A stretch of DNA of 64,000 nt from JAGNNV01 sp031412915 (GTDB lineage Bacteria > Acidobacteriota > Vicinamibacteria > Fen-336 > JAGNNV01): NCBI GenBank assembly GCA_031412915.1, contig JANODX010000038.1, positions 22,073 through 86,072 of the forward strand. Reading direction: 5' to 3'. The notes below the pieces were generated by a model that had not been told where the DNA came from, searched no databases, and saw nothing but the letters and a program-made list of their open reading frames with translations. This document shows, piece after piece, positions 51,435 through 61,567 of this stretch. A program made the translations under genes and the position numbers. Each line of letters starts with the position of its first letter. Within the stretch, counting starts at the first letter, position 1.

Positions 51435-52196
51435 ATGAAGGTCAGGGTACTCGGTTGTTACGGGGGGATTGCTCCCGGCCGGGGAATGACTTCGTTCCTG
51501 GTCAACGACAGCGTGGCCCTCGATGCGGGCGGCTTGTCTTTCGCTCTCTCGATCAAGGGGCAGGCGCGGGTGAAGGACGTCTTCATTTCTCACGCCCATC
51601 TCGATCACACCTGTTGCCTTCCCTTTCTCATCGACAACAGCTTCGCGTCGCCCGGGTTCTCCCTGCGGATCTACGCCATCCAGGAAGTGGTGGCCGCGCT
51701 CTCCAAACATCTCTTCAACGGTTCCCTCTGGCCTGACTTCACCTCCATTCCCGACGACCTCACCCCGGTCTTGAAACTCATCACCATCGAACCCGAGAAG
51801 CCGGTGAAAGTGGGCAATCTCAGGGTTCGGGCCGTGCCCGTTTCCCACTCGGTGCCCACCACCGGCTTTATTGTCAATGACGGCGATGGTTCCCTGGCGT
51901 TTTCGAGCGACACCGGACCCACGCAGCGTTTCTGGGATGTGGTCAACGCCACGAAGAACCTTCGGACGGTCATCACCGAGTGTTCCTTCCCGAACAACGA
52001 AGAGGGTCTGGCGGAGATTTCCGGACACCTGACCCCGGTCTTGCTCGGCAAGGAGCTTGAGAAACTCAGACGCGATGTTCCCGTGTTCATCTACGGCGCG
52101 AAACCCCGCTTCGTCGCGCGAATCAAGAAGGAAATCGCGGCTTTGAAGCGGAAGAACGTGAACATGTTCGTTCAGGGTCGGACCTACACCCTCTAG
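51435..52196 (+). CDS. Metallo-beta-lactamase-fold hydrolase, class II cyclic-nucleotide phosphodiesterase-like
   Basis: 253 residues. The metal motif H53-A-H-L-D-H58 (SHAHLDHTCCLPFL) and later SHSVPTTGFIV, FSSDTGPT and ECSFPN fit the class II cyclic nucleotide phosphodiesterase branch (PF02112) of the MBL superfamily. The family hydrolyses cAMP or cGMP. Other MBL branches (tRNase Z-like, lactonases) are possible; cytoplasmic, no signal peptide. It has its own promoter, and a terminator-like hairpin follows. Confidence 0.78.
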   Translation: MKVRVLGCYGGIAPGRGMTSFLVNDSVALDAGGLSFALSIKGQARVKDVFISHAHLDHTCCLPFLIDNSFASPGFSLRIYAIQEVVAALSKHLFNGSLWPDFTSIPDDLTPVLKLITIEPEKPVKVGNLRVRAVPVSHSVPTTGFIVNDGDGSLAFSSDTGPTQRFWDVVNATKNLRTVITECSFPNNEEGLAEISGHLTPVLLGKELEKLRRDVPVFIYGAKPRFVARIKKEIAALKRKNVNMFVQGRTYTL

Positions 52197-52202
52197 TTCG
52201 GG

Positions 52203-52240
52203 CCGAGGCGCACTCGCGCACCTCGGTTCAGGGCCCTTTT
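52203..52240 (+). terminator. Possible terminator after the phosphodiesterase gene
   Basis: Stem CCGAGG (52203-52208) / CCTCGG (52221-52226) with an inner CGC/GCG pair, then TTCAGGGCCC and TTTT at 52237-52240. The U-run is short and ten bases from the stem, so this is weak. Confidence 0.35.
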
Positions 52241-52362
52241 GGCCGGCTACCTGGGAGTCTAGGAATATCTGCCTCTGAACCCTGATTCGACCAACGCAGG
52301 TGGCCTATTCCATTGTGCTAGAGTCGTCGGAGAACACAACATATTGGGGTAATTCCGCATTC

Positions 52363-55300
52363 ATGATGCGTCTGGATCAAGTTGAAATCGTTGGCTTTAA
52401 GTCGTTTTGTGACCGGCAGGAGCTGACGTTCAAAGGGGGGGTTACCGGGATCGTCGGGCCCAACGGGTGCGGGAAGAGCAACATCTCGGACGCAATTTCC
52501 TGGGTTCTCGGAGAACAGAGCGCCAAGAGCCTCCGCGGCGGGTCCATGTCGGATGTCATATTCGCCGGAACCACTGCTCGTCAGCCCGTGGGCATGGCCG
52601 AGGTCAATCTCAAACTGACCGGACTCAACGGTCGCAGCCCCGACGGTCGAGAAGAGTGCACGATCTCGCGCCGGCTCTACCGAAACGGGGAGAGCGAGTA
52701 TCTGATGAACGGCGCCCTGTGTCGCCTGCGCGACATCCACGAGTTGTTCATGGACACCGGCCTCGGTTCGAAGGCGTACTCCTTCATCGAACAGGGGAAG
52801 ATTGGACAGATCCTTTCCAACAAACCGACCGATCGGCGGGCGCTGATCGAAGAAGCCGCCGGGGTCACGAAGTACCGCGCGCGAAGGCGCCAGACCCAGT
52901 TGAAGCTGGACGCAACCCAGGCCAATCTGCTTCGGGTGAACGACATCGTCACCGAAGTCAAGAAGCAGCTCGACTCGCTCAAGCGTCAGGCCGCGAAGGC
53001 GCGCCGACGCATGGTCCTGCAAGAGGAGCAACTCGGACTCGATCAGATCGTTTACGGCCGCACTTTTGTCAGACTTCAGGCCGACGCGAACGCTCTGGCG
53101 GAGCGCTCGAGAATCGAAACCGAGCGCGCGGAGCTCATCGACGCCACCATCGCCGCGGCCCAGACGAGACTCGAGGAAGGCCGGCTGGAAGTGATCGAGC
53201 AGGAAAAGGCGCTCGAAGTCGTGCGCGCCGAACATGCCGACCTGACTCTCAAGGCCAACAAGTTCGAAACCCAGTCCACCCATTGCCGCGATCAGTCGAA
53301 AGACGCGCGGTTGCGCGCGCAGGCGGCCTTGCAAGAGGCCGAGGACCTGAGAACTCGGCTGGCCCCGGTGGGCCAGGCCCTCGCCCAGCATGACGTCGAT
53401 GTCCTCTCCTTCGCCCGGCAGCGCGAGGCGAGCGAGGCCACTCTGCGGGGAATCGACGCCCTGCTGGATCAGGCCGTCACGGCGCTGAGGACGGTAGAAA
53501 CCGAGATGGAGGGAGCGCGGTCCACCCAGCTGTCCGCTCTGACCCGCATCTCCGCCCTCAGTTCGGCGCGCGGAGCCGCCCATGAACGGGTCGAACGAGC
53601 CCAGGCCTCCCTGTCGAAACTCAAGACCGAGTTCGACGAAGTGTCTCGCACGCGCGAGCGCGTGGAGAGTGCTTTGACCCAGGCCGCCGTCCGCTGCGAC
53701 GAGGGCGAAGCGGGAAAGAGCGTTCTCCTGGAAGCACTGACCGTCGCGAAGAGGAATCGCGTCGAAGCCGAGGCGGAACGACTCGATCTTGGCCGCGAAC
53801 TCGATGCTCTCCACCGAGAGAGCGATCAACTCGCGGGCCGCCGGGCCTCGCTCGAAGAGCTGGTCGCCACCCACGGCGCGTTCGACGCGGGCGTGCGCGC
53901 GCTTCTCGACAATCGCACGGTCTCCGGGGTCCTCGGCGTACTGGCCGACGCCATCGAGGTTGGGCCGCTTCACGAGAAGGCGGTCGAAGGCTTCCTGGGC
54001 GATGCGCTCCAGGCCCTGGTCGTTCCCGATGCCGAGACCGCGCGCGCGGGGGTCGCCCGTCTGGCCGAATCCGGCGAGGGAAGGGCGTCGTTCCTTATCC
54101 AGGAGCGGCCGCACGGCGTCTACGATCCGCTGAGCGTGCCCAAAGACGACCGGGTCCTGGGGCGGTTGAGCGACCTCTATCGGGTAGGTCTCGAACAAGG
54201 CGAATCCATCAAGCTCGGTCTGGGCGATGCTTTGATCGTCCGCCGTCTCGAAGACGCTCTGGCCGTTTCCGAGAACGTGGACACGCCCATCGTGACCCTG
54301 GAGGGCGAAATCGTTCGCGCGGCCTGGGTAGAGGGTGGACGCGGGGGCCGCGGCTTCCTCGCACCCAGGCGCGAGGTGAAGGAACTGAAGGAACGCGAGG
54401 CCGCGATCGACATCAGACTGGAAGAGTTGGAAGTTCGAGATGGCGGCCTGGCCGCGCGCATCGAAGCCGCCCTGCTCGCCACCAAGGAGACCGAGGACGG
54501 TATCCACGACGCGGAGAAGGGCCTGCTATCGCTCGACCATGAAAGAGCGGTCCTGGAGGAGGAGAAGGTTCGCGCCGCGCGCAAGCTTCAAGTCATCGAT
54601 GTCGAGACGAAGCAGGCCGAGTCGGAGCGAGCGGCGGGGGAGGTGCGGATCGGGGAGATCGACCGGGAACTTCATGCCGCCGAGGACGAGCGCACCCAGA
54701 CCGCCACCCTTCTCACTGCCCTGGGCCAGGCCCTGGTCGCCGCCCGAAACCGCTCTGAGAAGGAGCAGGCCGTCTCCGCCGATGCCCGCTCGACTCTCGC
54801 GGGCCTGGTGGAAAAGGAGGCGGCTACCCTCAAGATGAAGGAGCGCTTCGCCGCCGAGTTCTCCGACCTCGAAAGCCGGATCGAGGCGGCGCGCGCGCGC
54901 GCGCGCGACCTTGAAGGGAAAAGCAGCGGACTCGATCTCGAACAACAGGAAGCCGAGGCCGCGCTCACGGAGGCGCTCTCGGACCGTCACCGGGTGAGTG
55001 CGGCCCTGGCCATTGAAGAGGAGCGGTTGCGCGGCGCGCGGGCCGGGATCGAGGCTCACGACGAGGCCCTGAAAGCCCACCGCAAAGAGCGGGACGGCAT
55101 CAAGGACGGCCTGAGCGAGATCGAGGTCGGTCGGGCTCGGATCGCTTCAGATCTGGATCATCTGGGGCGCGAGTCTCACGTCGCCATCGGACAGACCGCC
55201 GCCCAGGCCGCCCTCACCCTGACGGACGAGGAGAGGGCCAGGGATCTGGACGTCGTCCAACAGGAGCTCGCCGACCTCAAGGAGAAGCTCGAGCGGATCG

Positions 55301-55890
55301 GCCCGGTCAATCCGCTCGCCGTTCAAGAAGCCCAGGAGAATGAAGAGCGCTTTGTCTTCATGACCTCGCAACGTCAGGACCTGCTGGATTCGATAAAGGA
55401 ACTCGAGGACGCCATCAAGGCGATCGACACCGAGTCGCGTGCGCGTTTCGAGGAAGCGTTCCATGTCATCAACGCGAATTTTCAGGAGACGTTCAAGCAG
55501 CTTTTCGGCGGGGGTTCGGCCGGACTGGCCCTGGTGGACAACGAGGACATGCTCGAAGCCGGCATCGACATCATGGCCCAGCCGCCGGGCAAGAAACTCC
55601 AGAATGTTCTGCTCCTCTCCGGCGGGGAGAAGGCCATGACCGCAATCGGGCTGCTCTTCGCCATCTTCAAGTACAAACCGTCGCCGTTCTGCATCCTCGA
55701 CGAGGTCGACGCCCCGCTCGACGACGCCAACATCGGCCGGTTCGTGAAGATGCTCGACACCATCCGCGGCGACACCCAGTTCATCATCATCACGCACAGC
55801 CGGAAGACCATGCAGATCGCCGACAACCTCTACGGCGTGACCATGGAAGAGCCGGGCGTCTCGAAGCTGGTCAGCGTCAAATTCAATTAA
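52363..55890 (+). CDS. smc: Chromosome segregation/condensation ATPase SMC
   Basis: 1175 residues from ATG 52363 (a second ATG follows directly). N-terminal head with Walker A VGPNGCGKSN (about 31-40), long coiled coil, a hinge of about 130 residues (near VSGVLGVLADAIEVGPLHEKAVEGFLGDAL), second coiled coil, and C-terminal head with the ABC signature LLSGGEKAMTAIGLLFAIF and Walker B FCILDEVDAPLDDAN. It organises and segregates the nucleoid with ScpAB, whose genes are not in this window. An upstream extension of the frame (from 52300) has no family similarity. Confidence 0.97.
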   Translation: MMRLDQVEIVGFKSFCDRQELTFKGGVTGIVGPNGCGKSNISDAISWVLGEQSAKSLRGGSMSDVIFAGTTARQPVGMAEVNLKLTGLNGRSPDGREECTISRRLYRNGESEYLMNGALCRLRDIHELFMDTGLGSKAYSFIEQGKIGQILSNKPTDRRALIEEAAGVTKYRARRRQTQLKLDATQANLLRVNDIVTEVKKQLDSLKRQAAKARRRMVLQEEQLGLDQIVYGRTFVRLQADANALAERSRIETERAELIDATIAAAQTRLEEGRLEVIEQEKALEVVRAEHADLTLKANKFETQSTHCRDQSKDARLRAQAALQEAEDLRTRLAPVGQALAQHDVDVLSFARQREASEATLRGIDALLDQAVTALRTVETEMEGARSTQLSALTRISALSSARGAAHERVERAQASLSKLKTEFDEVSRTRERVESALTQAAVRCDEGEAGKSVLLEALTVAKRNRVEAEAERLDLGRELDALHRESDQLAGRRASLEELVATHGAFDAGVRALLDNRTVSGVLGVLADAIEVGPLHEKAVEGFLGDALQALVVPDAETARAGVARLAESGEGRASFLIQERPHGVYDPLSVPKDDRVLGRLSDLYRVGLEQGESIKLGLGDALIVRRLEDALAVSENVDTPIVTLEGEIVRAAWVEGGRGGRGFLAPRREVKELKEREAAIDIRLEELEVRDGGLAARIEAALLATKETEDGIHDAEKGLLSLDHERAVLEEEKVRAARKLQVIDVETKQAESERAAGEVRIGEIDRELHAAEDERTQTATLLTALGQALVAARNRSEKEQAVSADARSTLAGLVEKEAATLKMKERFAAEFSDLESRIEAARARARDLEGKSSGLDLEQQEAEAALTEALSDRHRVSAALAIEEERLRGARAGIEAHDEALKAHRKERDGIKDGLSEIEVGRARIASDLDHLGRESHVAIGQTAAQAALTLTDEERARDLDVVQQELADLKEKLERIGPVNPLAVQEAQENEERFVFMTSQRQDLLDSIKELEDAIKAIDTESRARFEEAFHVINANFQETFKQLFGGGSAGLALVDNEDMLEAGIDIMAQPPGKKLQNVLLLSGGEKAMTAIGLLFAIFKYKPSPFCILDEVDAPLDDANIGRFVKMLDTIRGDTQFIIITHSRKTMQIADNLYGVTMEEPGVSKLVSVKFN
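54889..54907. repeat. Alternating GC tract inside smc
   Basis: Nineteen bases of strict GC alternation encoding ARARAR-type residues in the second coiled coil. The frame is intact. Such tracts can adopt Z-form and are prone to slippage. Confidence 0.8.
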
Positions 55891-55914
55891 CCCGGGTGCC
55901 GGTTCCGCCCCCGC

Positions 55915-58167
55915 CTACCGACCGAGAACCACCCGAGGCCACAGATACGGCAGGGCCTGTTTGCCGTCCCACTCGAAGGCGGCCCAGGCGAGCCCGGTCT
56001 CAGAGATGTTGGCGCCGACCCTCGCGTCCTTGTCGTCGCCGTCGTACAGAACGATGTTGAGACCGATCTCGTCTCCCGCCACCGGCGCCTTCGGCATCAC
56101 GGACCACGGGATCGCAGCCTCGAAGTCGTAACCGTCCGCGGTGCGCTTCGACGCGACCTGCATTCCGGGAGCCGTCTCCTCCATGGGACCCTGACGCGCA
56201 TCGGCGTCGCGAAACCCCCGGGCCGCGAAGCCGGCCGTGGTGCAGGGGAAGGCGGCGGCCTGAAGCGTCGTCGAAGTGTCGCGACTGGCGCCCGACGGGT
56301 CGACGGTTATGCCGATCGCGTCCGATCGCAGTTGGGCCTTGACGTCGTCGGGCGCGATGTTGCAGACAACCATTTCGTCACGCACCCGAGCGCCGACGTA
56401 GAGAAAGCGCGCGTCGTAGCCGACGTAGAAATCCGCCGATAGATCGGCGGCGTCCTTCGCCGGCCGCCGCCACCAGACATCCTGGGGTCCGATCTCACCC
56501 CGAGCGAACGTCTGCATATCCGCAAGGTCACCGTCGATCATGGGGGCGATACTCACTCGCGGGGCCGTGAGGGAGGGCAGCACGTAAACCTCCGCAGAAT
56601 CCTCACTGGACGTGGCTCCGCTCGTCGTCCGTACCGTCACGGGCAGCCGAGCGGAGTGCCGCCCCTCGGGGAGCGAACCGCTCGTCACCTCGATATCCAG
56701 CGATGCTTCGGTCGAGCCACCGCCCGGGACGACAACCGGCACCGACTTCAACGCGCGGATACCGTTCGGGCTCGCCAGGGTCACCTCGCCACGCGCGGCT
56801 TCCGCCGAACGATTGAAGACCTTCACCTTCACTTTCCCGGTCCGCCCCAGGACCAGGGGCAGACGGGTGGGCAGGGATGGAATCACCCACTCGGTCCGCG
56901 TCTCCTTCGCGAAGTCGCGATAGGAGGCGATGTCGAAGGTCGGCTGGAAGGCCACCTGAACGGGCGCCACCGGCCGCAGCCAGACCGGGTTGCGGCCACC
57001 CACGGCACGTCCCCTCCACTCGGCTTCGTACTCAGCTTCGATCTTTCCCTGAACTCCGACGCTGACGCTCGGGCCGGGTCGAAGGTTGAAATGGGCGGAG
57101 GCCGCCTTGCCCGTTTCGACCGAATCGAAAGCCGTCGTTCCCTGAGGGGTCGCGGTCCAGCCGTTCGGTGCGCGCAGGCCCAGCCTCACTTTGCCCATGG
57201 CGAAGCTGGTCTGATTGGTGAAGCGAACCTCGATGCCAAGGTCGGAGCCGATCGCCGCATCCGAACTGGCCGGGATCCCCTCCAGTCGCACGCCCGAGGG
57301 CGAGGTCCCGGCCGGGCGCACGGCGCCGTCGAGAAGGTGCGTCTCGGGGTCCGAGACGGGAACCCGCGACCGAACCAGCAGAAAGACCTCGGGCCGGGCG
57401 TCCGCGGGCAGGCGGGTGCCCCGGTCGAAGCCCTGGCTGCGATAGCTCGAAGCGGCTATGGCCCGGATGTCCGCATACGTCCGAGCCGCGGTGCGGGACA
57501 TGTCGCCGGTCGGAATCGAAACGACTCCGGCGCCCTTGGAGTCATTCGGGTAGTAGTAGAGCTTGGCCGGCGCGAACGGCGCCAGGAACTCGCGTGTGAT
57601 CTGGTCGGCGCAGTAGGTGGGGTCGCCGGCTTTCTCGTAGGCGATGGTGGCAGCACGGGCCGCCATCTGATGCTGACCGTGCGTGCCTGGACCCGGCCAC
57701 ATGGTCAGAATCACTTCGGGTCGCTCCAGGCGCACCCGGCGTACAACATCGCAGAGCCAGCTGTCGCCCCAGTGCTTCTGCACTTCTTCAGCCGAAAGCG
57801 TGAAGTAGAAATCCTGAAGGCCGATGAACTGCGGCGCGGTCACGCCAACCATGGCCAGCGACCGCCGTTCCTCCTCCTGTCGAATCAGTCCGAGGGCGGG
57901 ACCGCTTTCTCGTCCGATGGCATTCCCTCCGCCCTCCCCGCCGGTCAGGGTGATGACCGTGCCCTTGTTGCCCTCGTCAAGGAGATAGCGGGCCAGGGTT
58001 CCGAGGACTCCCGTGTCGTCGTCGGGATGGGCGCCAATGAACATGACGTCTACGTCCATGAGGTCGACGCCGGTACCGGCGCCGGACTGGCCCCTGGCCG
58101 TGCCCGTCTGGGCAGCCCCCCAGGCCACGGTCAGACCCAGAACCAGTAAGCTCGCTCTTCCTCGCAT
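55915..58167 (-). CDS. Secreted PIG-L-family deacetylase with C-terminal beta domains
   Basis: 750 residues with a signal peptide (MRGRASLLVLGLTVAWGAAQTGTARG). The PIG-L/LmbE domain occupies about 38-280: MFIGAHPDDDTGVLGTLARYL (zinc ligands His-Asp-Asp), TLTGGEGGGNAIG, and TMWPGPGTHGQHQM (late His). It is followed by two Ig-like/NEW3-type segments (about 290-540) and a CBM9/DOMON-like domain (IDGDLADMQTFARGEIGP, FYVGYDARFLYVGARVRDEM). Predicted activity: removal of an N-acetyl group from a sugar outside the cell. Divergent from ggt. Confidence 0.88.
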   Translation of the reverse strand: MRGRASLLVLGLTVAWGAAQTGTARGQSGAGTGVDLMDVDVMFIGAHPDDDTGVLGTLARYLLDEGNKGTVITLTGGEGGGNAIGRESGPALGLIRQEEERRSLAMVGVTAPQFIGLQDFYFTLSAEEVQKHWGDSWLCDVVRRVRLERPEVILTMWPGPGTHGQHQMAARAATIAYEKAGDPTYCADQITREFLAPFAPAKLYYYPNDSKGAGVVSIPTGDMSRTAARTYADIRAIAASSYRSQGFDRGTRLPADARPEVFLLVRSRVPVSDPETHLLDGAVRPAGTSPSGVRLEGIPASSDAAIGSDLGIEVRFTNQTSFAMGKVRLGLRAPNGWTATPQGTTAFDSVETGKAASAHFNLRPGPSVSVGVQGKIEAEYEAEWRGRAVGGRNPVWLRPVAPVQVAFQPTFDIASYRDFAKETRTEWVIPSLPTRLPLVLGRTGKVKVKVFNRSAEAARGEVTLASPNGIRALKSVPVVVPGGGSTEASLDIEVTSGSLPEGRHSARLPVTVRTTSGATSSEDSAEVYVLPSLTAPRVSIAPMIDGDLADMQTFARGEIGPQDVWWRRPAKDAADLSADFYVGYDARFLYVGARVRDEMVVCNIAPDDVKAQLRSDAIGITVDPSGASRDTSTTLQAAAFPCTTAGFAARGFRDADARQGPMEETAPGMQVASKRTADGYDFEAAIPWSVMPKAPVAGDEIGLNIVLYDGDDKDARVGANISETGLAWAAFEWDGKQALPYLWPRVVLGR

Positions 58168-58351
58168 CGCGATTCCTTTATACCCGCGACCATCAGGCCT
58201 TCCCGGGCGGGTGCGGGAGATGTTAGTTTGACTGCTGAGTACTCGCCCACGGCTTGTCGGTCTTCGTCGTCATCCGGGCTATGGTCCACGGGTCGTTACT
58301 TCGCGAGCCTCACTACCCCATGACATCGTCGCCGTTTTCCCGGAGGGCCTC

Positions 58352-60067
58352 ATGCGCTTTTCGTTCCGTATCTTCACCGCCGTCCTTTCTGCCGTGACCC
58401 TCTCCTCCGCCCAAACCATCGCGCCCGGCGACCGACCGGCAGGGAATCTCCGCGGCACGCGTTCGGCGCCTCTCGGGCTTCACGGGATGATCGCCACCTC
58501 TCAAGCCCTCGCGTCCGGGGCCGGACTCAAGGCGATGCAGGAGGGCGGGAACGCGATCGACGCGGCCATCACCGCGGCGGCGGTGCTGGCGGTGACCGAG
58601 CCTTCGATGAACGGTATAGGCGGCGATCTTTTCGCCCTCGTCTACGACGCCAGGACCAGGAAGGTCTACGGTCTCGACTCAAGCGGACGGTCGTCGCATC
58701 GAGCGACTCCGGAGGAGTTCGCAAGGCGCGGGCTGAAGGACGTGCCGGACAATGGGCCGTTATCCGTGGACGTGCCCGGCGTCATCGAAGGATGGAGTCA
58801 GCTCCTGTCACGTTTCGGCACCTCGCCCCTGAGCAAGGTCGTCCAGCCCGCCATCGGCTACGCGCGCGACGGCTTCGGCGTGCACGAGATAGTGGCCGAC
58901 GACTGGGCGGAAGCGGCCCAAAGGCTCTCGCGGGATGAAGCGGCGGCAAAGACATTTCTGCCCGACGGTCGGGCGCCCCGCGCCGGCGAGATCTTTCGGA
59001 ACCCGAATCTCGCGAAGAGCCTGGAGTTGATCGCCAAAGACGGCCGCGATGGGTTCTACAAAGGCGCCATCGCCCAGGCCATCGCCGCGGATATGAAATC
59101 GCGCGACGGATTGATCGATCTCGAAGACCTGGCCGCACACAAGGCCGATTGGGTGGAGCCCATCTCCACCAACTACCGCGGCTACGACGTGCTCGAGATG
59201 CCGCCGTCAACCCAGGGCTTCGTGGCCCTCGAAATGCTGAACCTGATGGAGGGGTTCGATGTCAGAGCCATGGGCCACAACAGCGCCGACTACCTGCACC
59301 TCGTGACCGAGGCGAAGAAGATCGCGTTCGCCGACCGGTCAGCCTATCTCGCGGATCGCGACGCCATGTCGCCAGGAATTCTTCGGATGCTGATCTCGAA
59401 GGACTACGCCCTGAAGCGCCGGGCTGAGATCGACATGCGCAAGGCGGGGGCCGGCTACCCCGCAGGCGCGCCGGGAGGTGTGGCGTCGGGTCCCTCGGTC
59501 GACTTCGGCGGCCGGGACCTTGGCGACACCATCTATCTGACGGTCGCCGATGCTCAAGGCAATGTGGTCTCGCTGATCCAGTCGCTTTTCGACTCGTTCG
59601 GCTCCGGTCTGGTCGCGGGCGACACCGGGATCGCCCTTCACAATCGCGGGTCGGGTTTCATCATGACCCCCGGCCATCCGAATCAGATCGGCCCGGGCAA
59701 GCGTCCCCTGCACACTCTGGTGCCGGCCATGATCCTGAAAGACGGCAGGCCGTGGGTGTCGTTCGGCGTGATGGGCGGTGACAATCAGGGCCAGGCGCAC
59801 GCCCAGGTGGTCGCGAATCTCATCGACTTCGGCATGAATGTGCGCGACGCGGGCGATGCGGCCCGGATGCGGCACAGGGGCGCGAACCTCGCCCTGGAGA
59901 GCGGCATCGGGGCAGACGTTCGCAAGGCGCTCGAGCTCCGAGGCCATCGGATCATGGATGGCCGAGGCGCCATGGGCGGCTACCAGGCGGTCATGATCGA
60001 CCAGAAGACGGGCCTCATGATGGGCGGTTCGGACCTCCGGAAAGACGGTCTCGCCATCGGCTGGTGA
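58352..60067 (+). CDS. ggt: Gamma-glutamyltransferase
   Basis: 571 residues with a signal peptide (MRFSFRIFTAVLSAVTLSSAQ). Large-subunit motif GMIATSQALASGAGLKAMQEGGNAIDAAITAAAVLAVTEPSMNGIGGD, and the autocleavage/nucleophile site at about Thr393 (GGRDLGDTIYLTVAD). The small subunit ends GYQAVMIDQKTGLMMGGSDLRKDG. The enzyme hydrolyses or transfers the gamma-glutamyl group of glutathione and related peptides. Subtype (glutathione hydrolase versus other amidase) cannot be set by eye. Confidence 0.92.
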   Translation: MRFSFRIFTAVLSAVTLSSAQTIAPGDRPAGNLRGTRSAPLGLHGMIATSQALASGAGLKAMQEGGNAIDAAITAAAVLAVTEPSMNGIGGDLFALVYDARTRKVYGLDSSGRSSHRATPEEFARRGLKDVPDNGPLSVDVPGVIEGWSQLLSRFGTSPLSKVVQPAIGYARDGFGVHEIVADDWAEAAQRLSRDEAAAKTFLPDGRAPRAGEIFRNPNLAKSLELIAKDGRDGFYKGAIAQAIAADMKSRDGLIDLEDLAAHKADWVEPISTNYRGYDVLEMPPSTQGFVALEMLNLMEGFDVRAMGHNSADYLHLVTEAKKIAFADRSAYLADRDAMSPGILRMLISKDYALKRRAEIDMRKAGAGYPAGAPGGVASGPSVDFGGRDLGDTIYLTVADAQGNVVSLIQSLFDSFGSGLVAGDTGIALHNRGSGFIMTPGHPNQIGPGKRPLHTLVPAMILKDGRPWVSFGVMGGDNQGQAHAQVVANLIDFGMNVRDAGDAARMRHRGANLALESGIGADVRKALELRGHRIMDGRGAMGGYQAVMIDQKTGLMMGGSDLRKDGLAIGW

Positions 60068-60215
60068 GCCGCGCTCCGATCCTGACCAAAAGAAACGGGA
60101 CCGTCGCCGTTCATCTCGTTGCCGGCCCTGAAGCGGCGGGAAGTTCAGATCCGCTCCCGCTGATCCGAAGAGCGGTGACGGTCGAGGCTTCGCACTTCGT
60201 GAGAAAGTCGGGACC

Positions 60216-61196
60216 ATGGAATACGTGAAGCTTGGCCGCAGCGGCCTTGAGGTCTCGCGGATCTGTCTGGGCTGCATGAGTTACGGAGTTCCGGAGCGGG
60301 GAACGCATCCCTGGACTCTGAACGAGGAGCAAGCCCAGCCTTTCATCAGGCAAGCGCTCGAACTCGGCATCAATTTCTTCGACACCGCGAACGTGTACTC
60401 GGACGGAACGAGCGAGGAGATCGTGGGCCGAGCGCTCCTTAAGTTCGCGAAGCGCGACGAGGTGGTCATCGCCACCAAGGTTCACGGCCGCATGCGTCCG
60501 GGGCCGAACGGCGCGGGCCTGTCGCGCAAGGCCATCATGGCGGAGATGGACGCGAGCCTCAGGCGATTGGGCGTCGACTACGTCGATCTCTATCAGATTC
60601 ATCGCTGGGACTACGAAACACCGATCGAGGAGACCCTCTTAGCGCTGCATGACCTGGTGAAGGCGGGAAAGACGCGCTACCTCGGCGCGTCATCCATGTT
60701 CGCCTGGCAATTCGCCAAGGCCCTACACCTCGCGGACCAGCACGGTTTCTCGCGTTTCATCAGCATGCAGAACTACGTGAATCTTCTCTACCGCGAGGAG
60801 GAACGGGAGATGCTGCCCTTGTGCCGGGCCGAGGGCATTGGCGTCCTGCCTTGGAGCCCGCTGGCCCGGGGCCGGCTCACGCGATCATGGGACACCCAGA
60901 CGGAGCGGGTTCGTAGCGACGCCTACGGCGAGACCCTGTTCACGGGCACCGCAGAGGCGGACCGACGGGTGGTCGAGCGTGTGAACAGCCTGGCCGCGGC
61001 CCGCGGGATTCCCATGGCCCAGCTGGCCCTCGCCTGGGTGCTGCAGAAGACCCCTTCGGGCTCCCCCATCGTGGGCGCGACCAAGCCCCATCATCTCAAC
61101 GATGCGGCGGCCGCACTTCTAGTCAAGCTCGGGCCCGAGGAGATCGCGAGCCTGGAAGAACCCTATGTCCCCCACGCGGTGGTGGGTTTCAGCTGA
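60216..61196 (+). CDS. Aldo/keto reductase
   Basis: 326 residues, TIM-barrel NADPH oxidoreductase. The tetrad is recognisable: DTANVYSDGTSE (Asp, Tyr), VIATKVHG (Lys) and YQIHRWD (His). NADP-binding IVGATKPHHLNDA is near the C-terminus. It resembles YajO/AKR12-type proteins starting MEYVKLGRSGLEVSRICLGCMSYG. Substrate unknown. Its TGA directly abuts the stop of the frameshifted gene on the other strand (TGATCA). Confidence 0.93.
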   Translation: MEYVKLGRSGLEVSRICLGCMSYGVPERGTHPWTLNEEQAQPFIRQALELGINFFDTANVYSDGTSEEIVGRALLKFAKRDEVVIATKVHGRMRPGPNGAGLSRKAIMAEMDASLRRLGVDYVDLYQIHRWDYETPIEETLLALHDLVKAGKTRYLGASSMFAWQFAKALHLADQHGFSRFISMQNYVNLLYREEEREMLPLCRAEGIGVLPWSPLARGRLTRSWDTQTERVRSDAYGETLFTGTAEADRRVVERVNSLAAARGIPMAQLALAWVLQKTPSGSPIVGATKPHHLNDAAAALLVKLGPEEIASLEEPYVPHAVVGFS

Positions 61197-61561
61197 TCAG
61201 CGCGGCGGGGGTTCCGCTCTCGCCGAAGCCGGCGCCTTCGACATCATTACCCTCGAAGCCTTGAGGTAGACGAGGCCGTTCACGACTTCGGGTTTGCCTT
61301 CCACCTCGAGCCAGTTCTTGGCATCGCCTTTGTAATCGAGGTCGAGTTTCCATCCCTGGCCTTTCGGCGTCTTCCCCATCACCCACATGGCGGTGTCGCC
61401 GTCCTTGAGCACCCAGTCGTCCTTCCCGCGCGCGCTGCTCGCGGGCAGGTCGGAGAAGAGGTTGCGTCCCCGAAACTGGCCGTAGATGCGCGCCGTCTTG
61501 CCGGAGTAGGCCGAGGGCTCGTCGAGAATCTGAGAGCGATGAGCAGGAGAAAACGCCGCAC
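61197..61561 (-). pseudogene. Small exported protein, apparently frameshifted near its N-terminus
   Basis: A convincing protein frame of about 111 residues (from QILDEPSAYSGKTARIYGQ at about 61532 to PASARAEPPPR) has no ATG, GTG or TTG at its front. In the neighbouring frame, a GTG at 61561 begins VRRFLLLIAL, the start of a signal peptide. This lies six bases after a good promoter (TTGAGA-18-TAACAT), so the start would be leaderless. Joining the two needs a frame change near 61532. The mature part is soluble (GRNLFSDLPASSARGKDDWVLKDGDTAMWVMGKTPKG). Either a real frameshift mutation or a sequence error. Family not recognised; small beta-rich fold likely. Confidence 0.55.
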
Positions 61562-61567
61562 CGCGCG

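Noticed and set aside
52318..54507. A 729-codon minus-strand frame inside smc
   Set aside because: The plus frame encodes an intact SMC; the opposite translation has no domain and no ribosome site.
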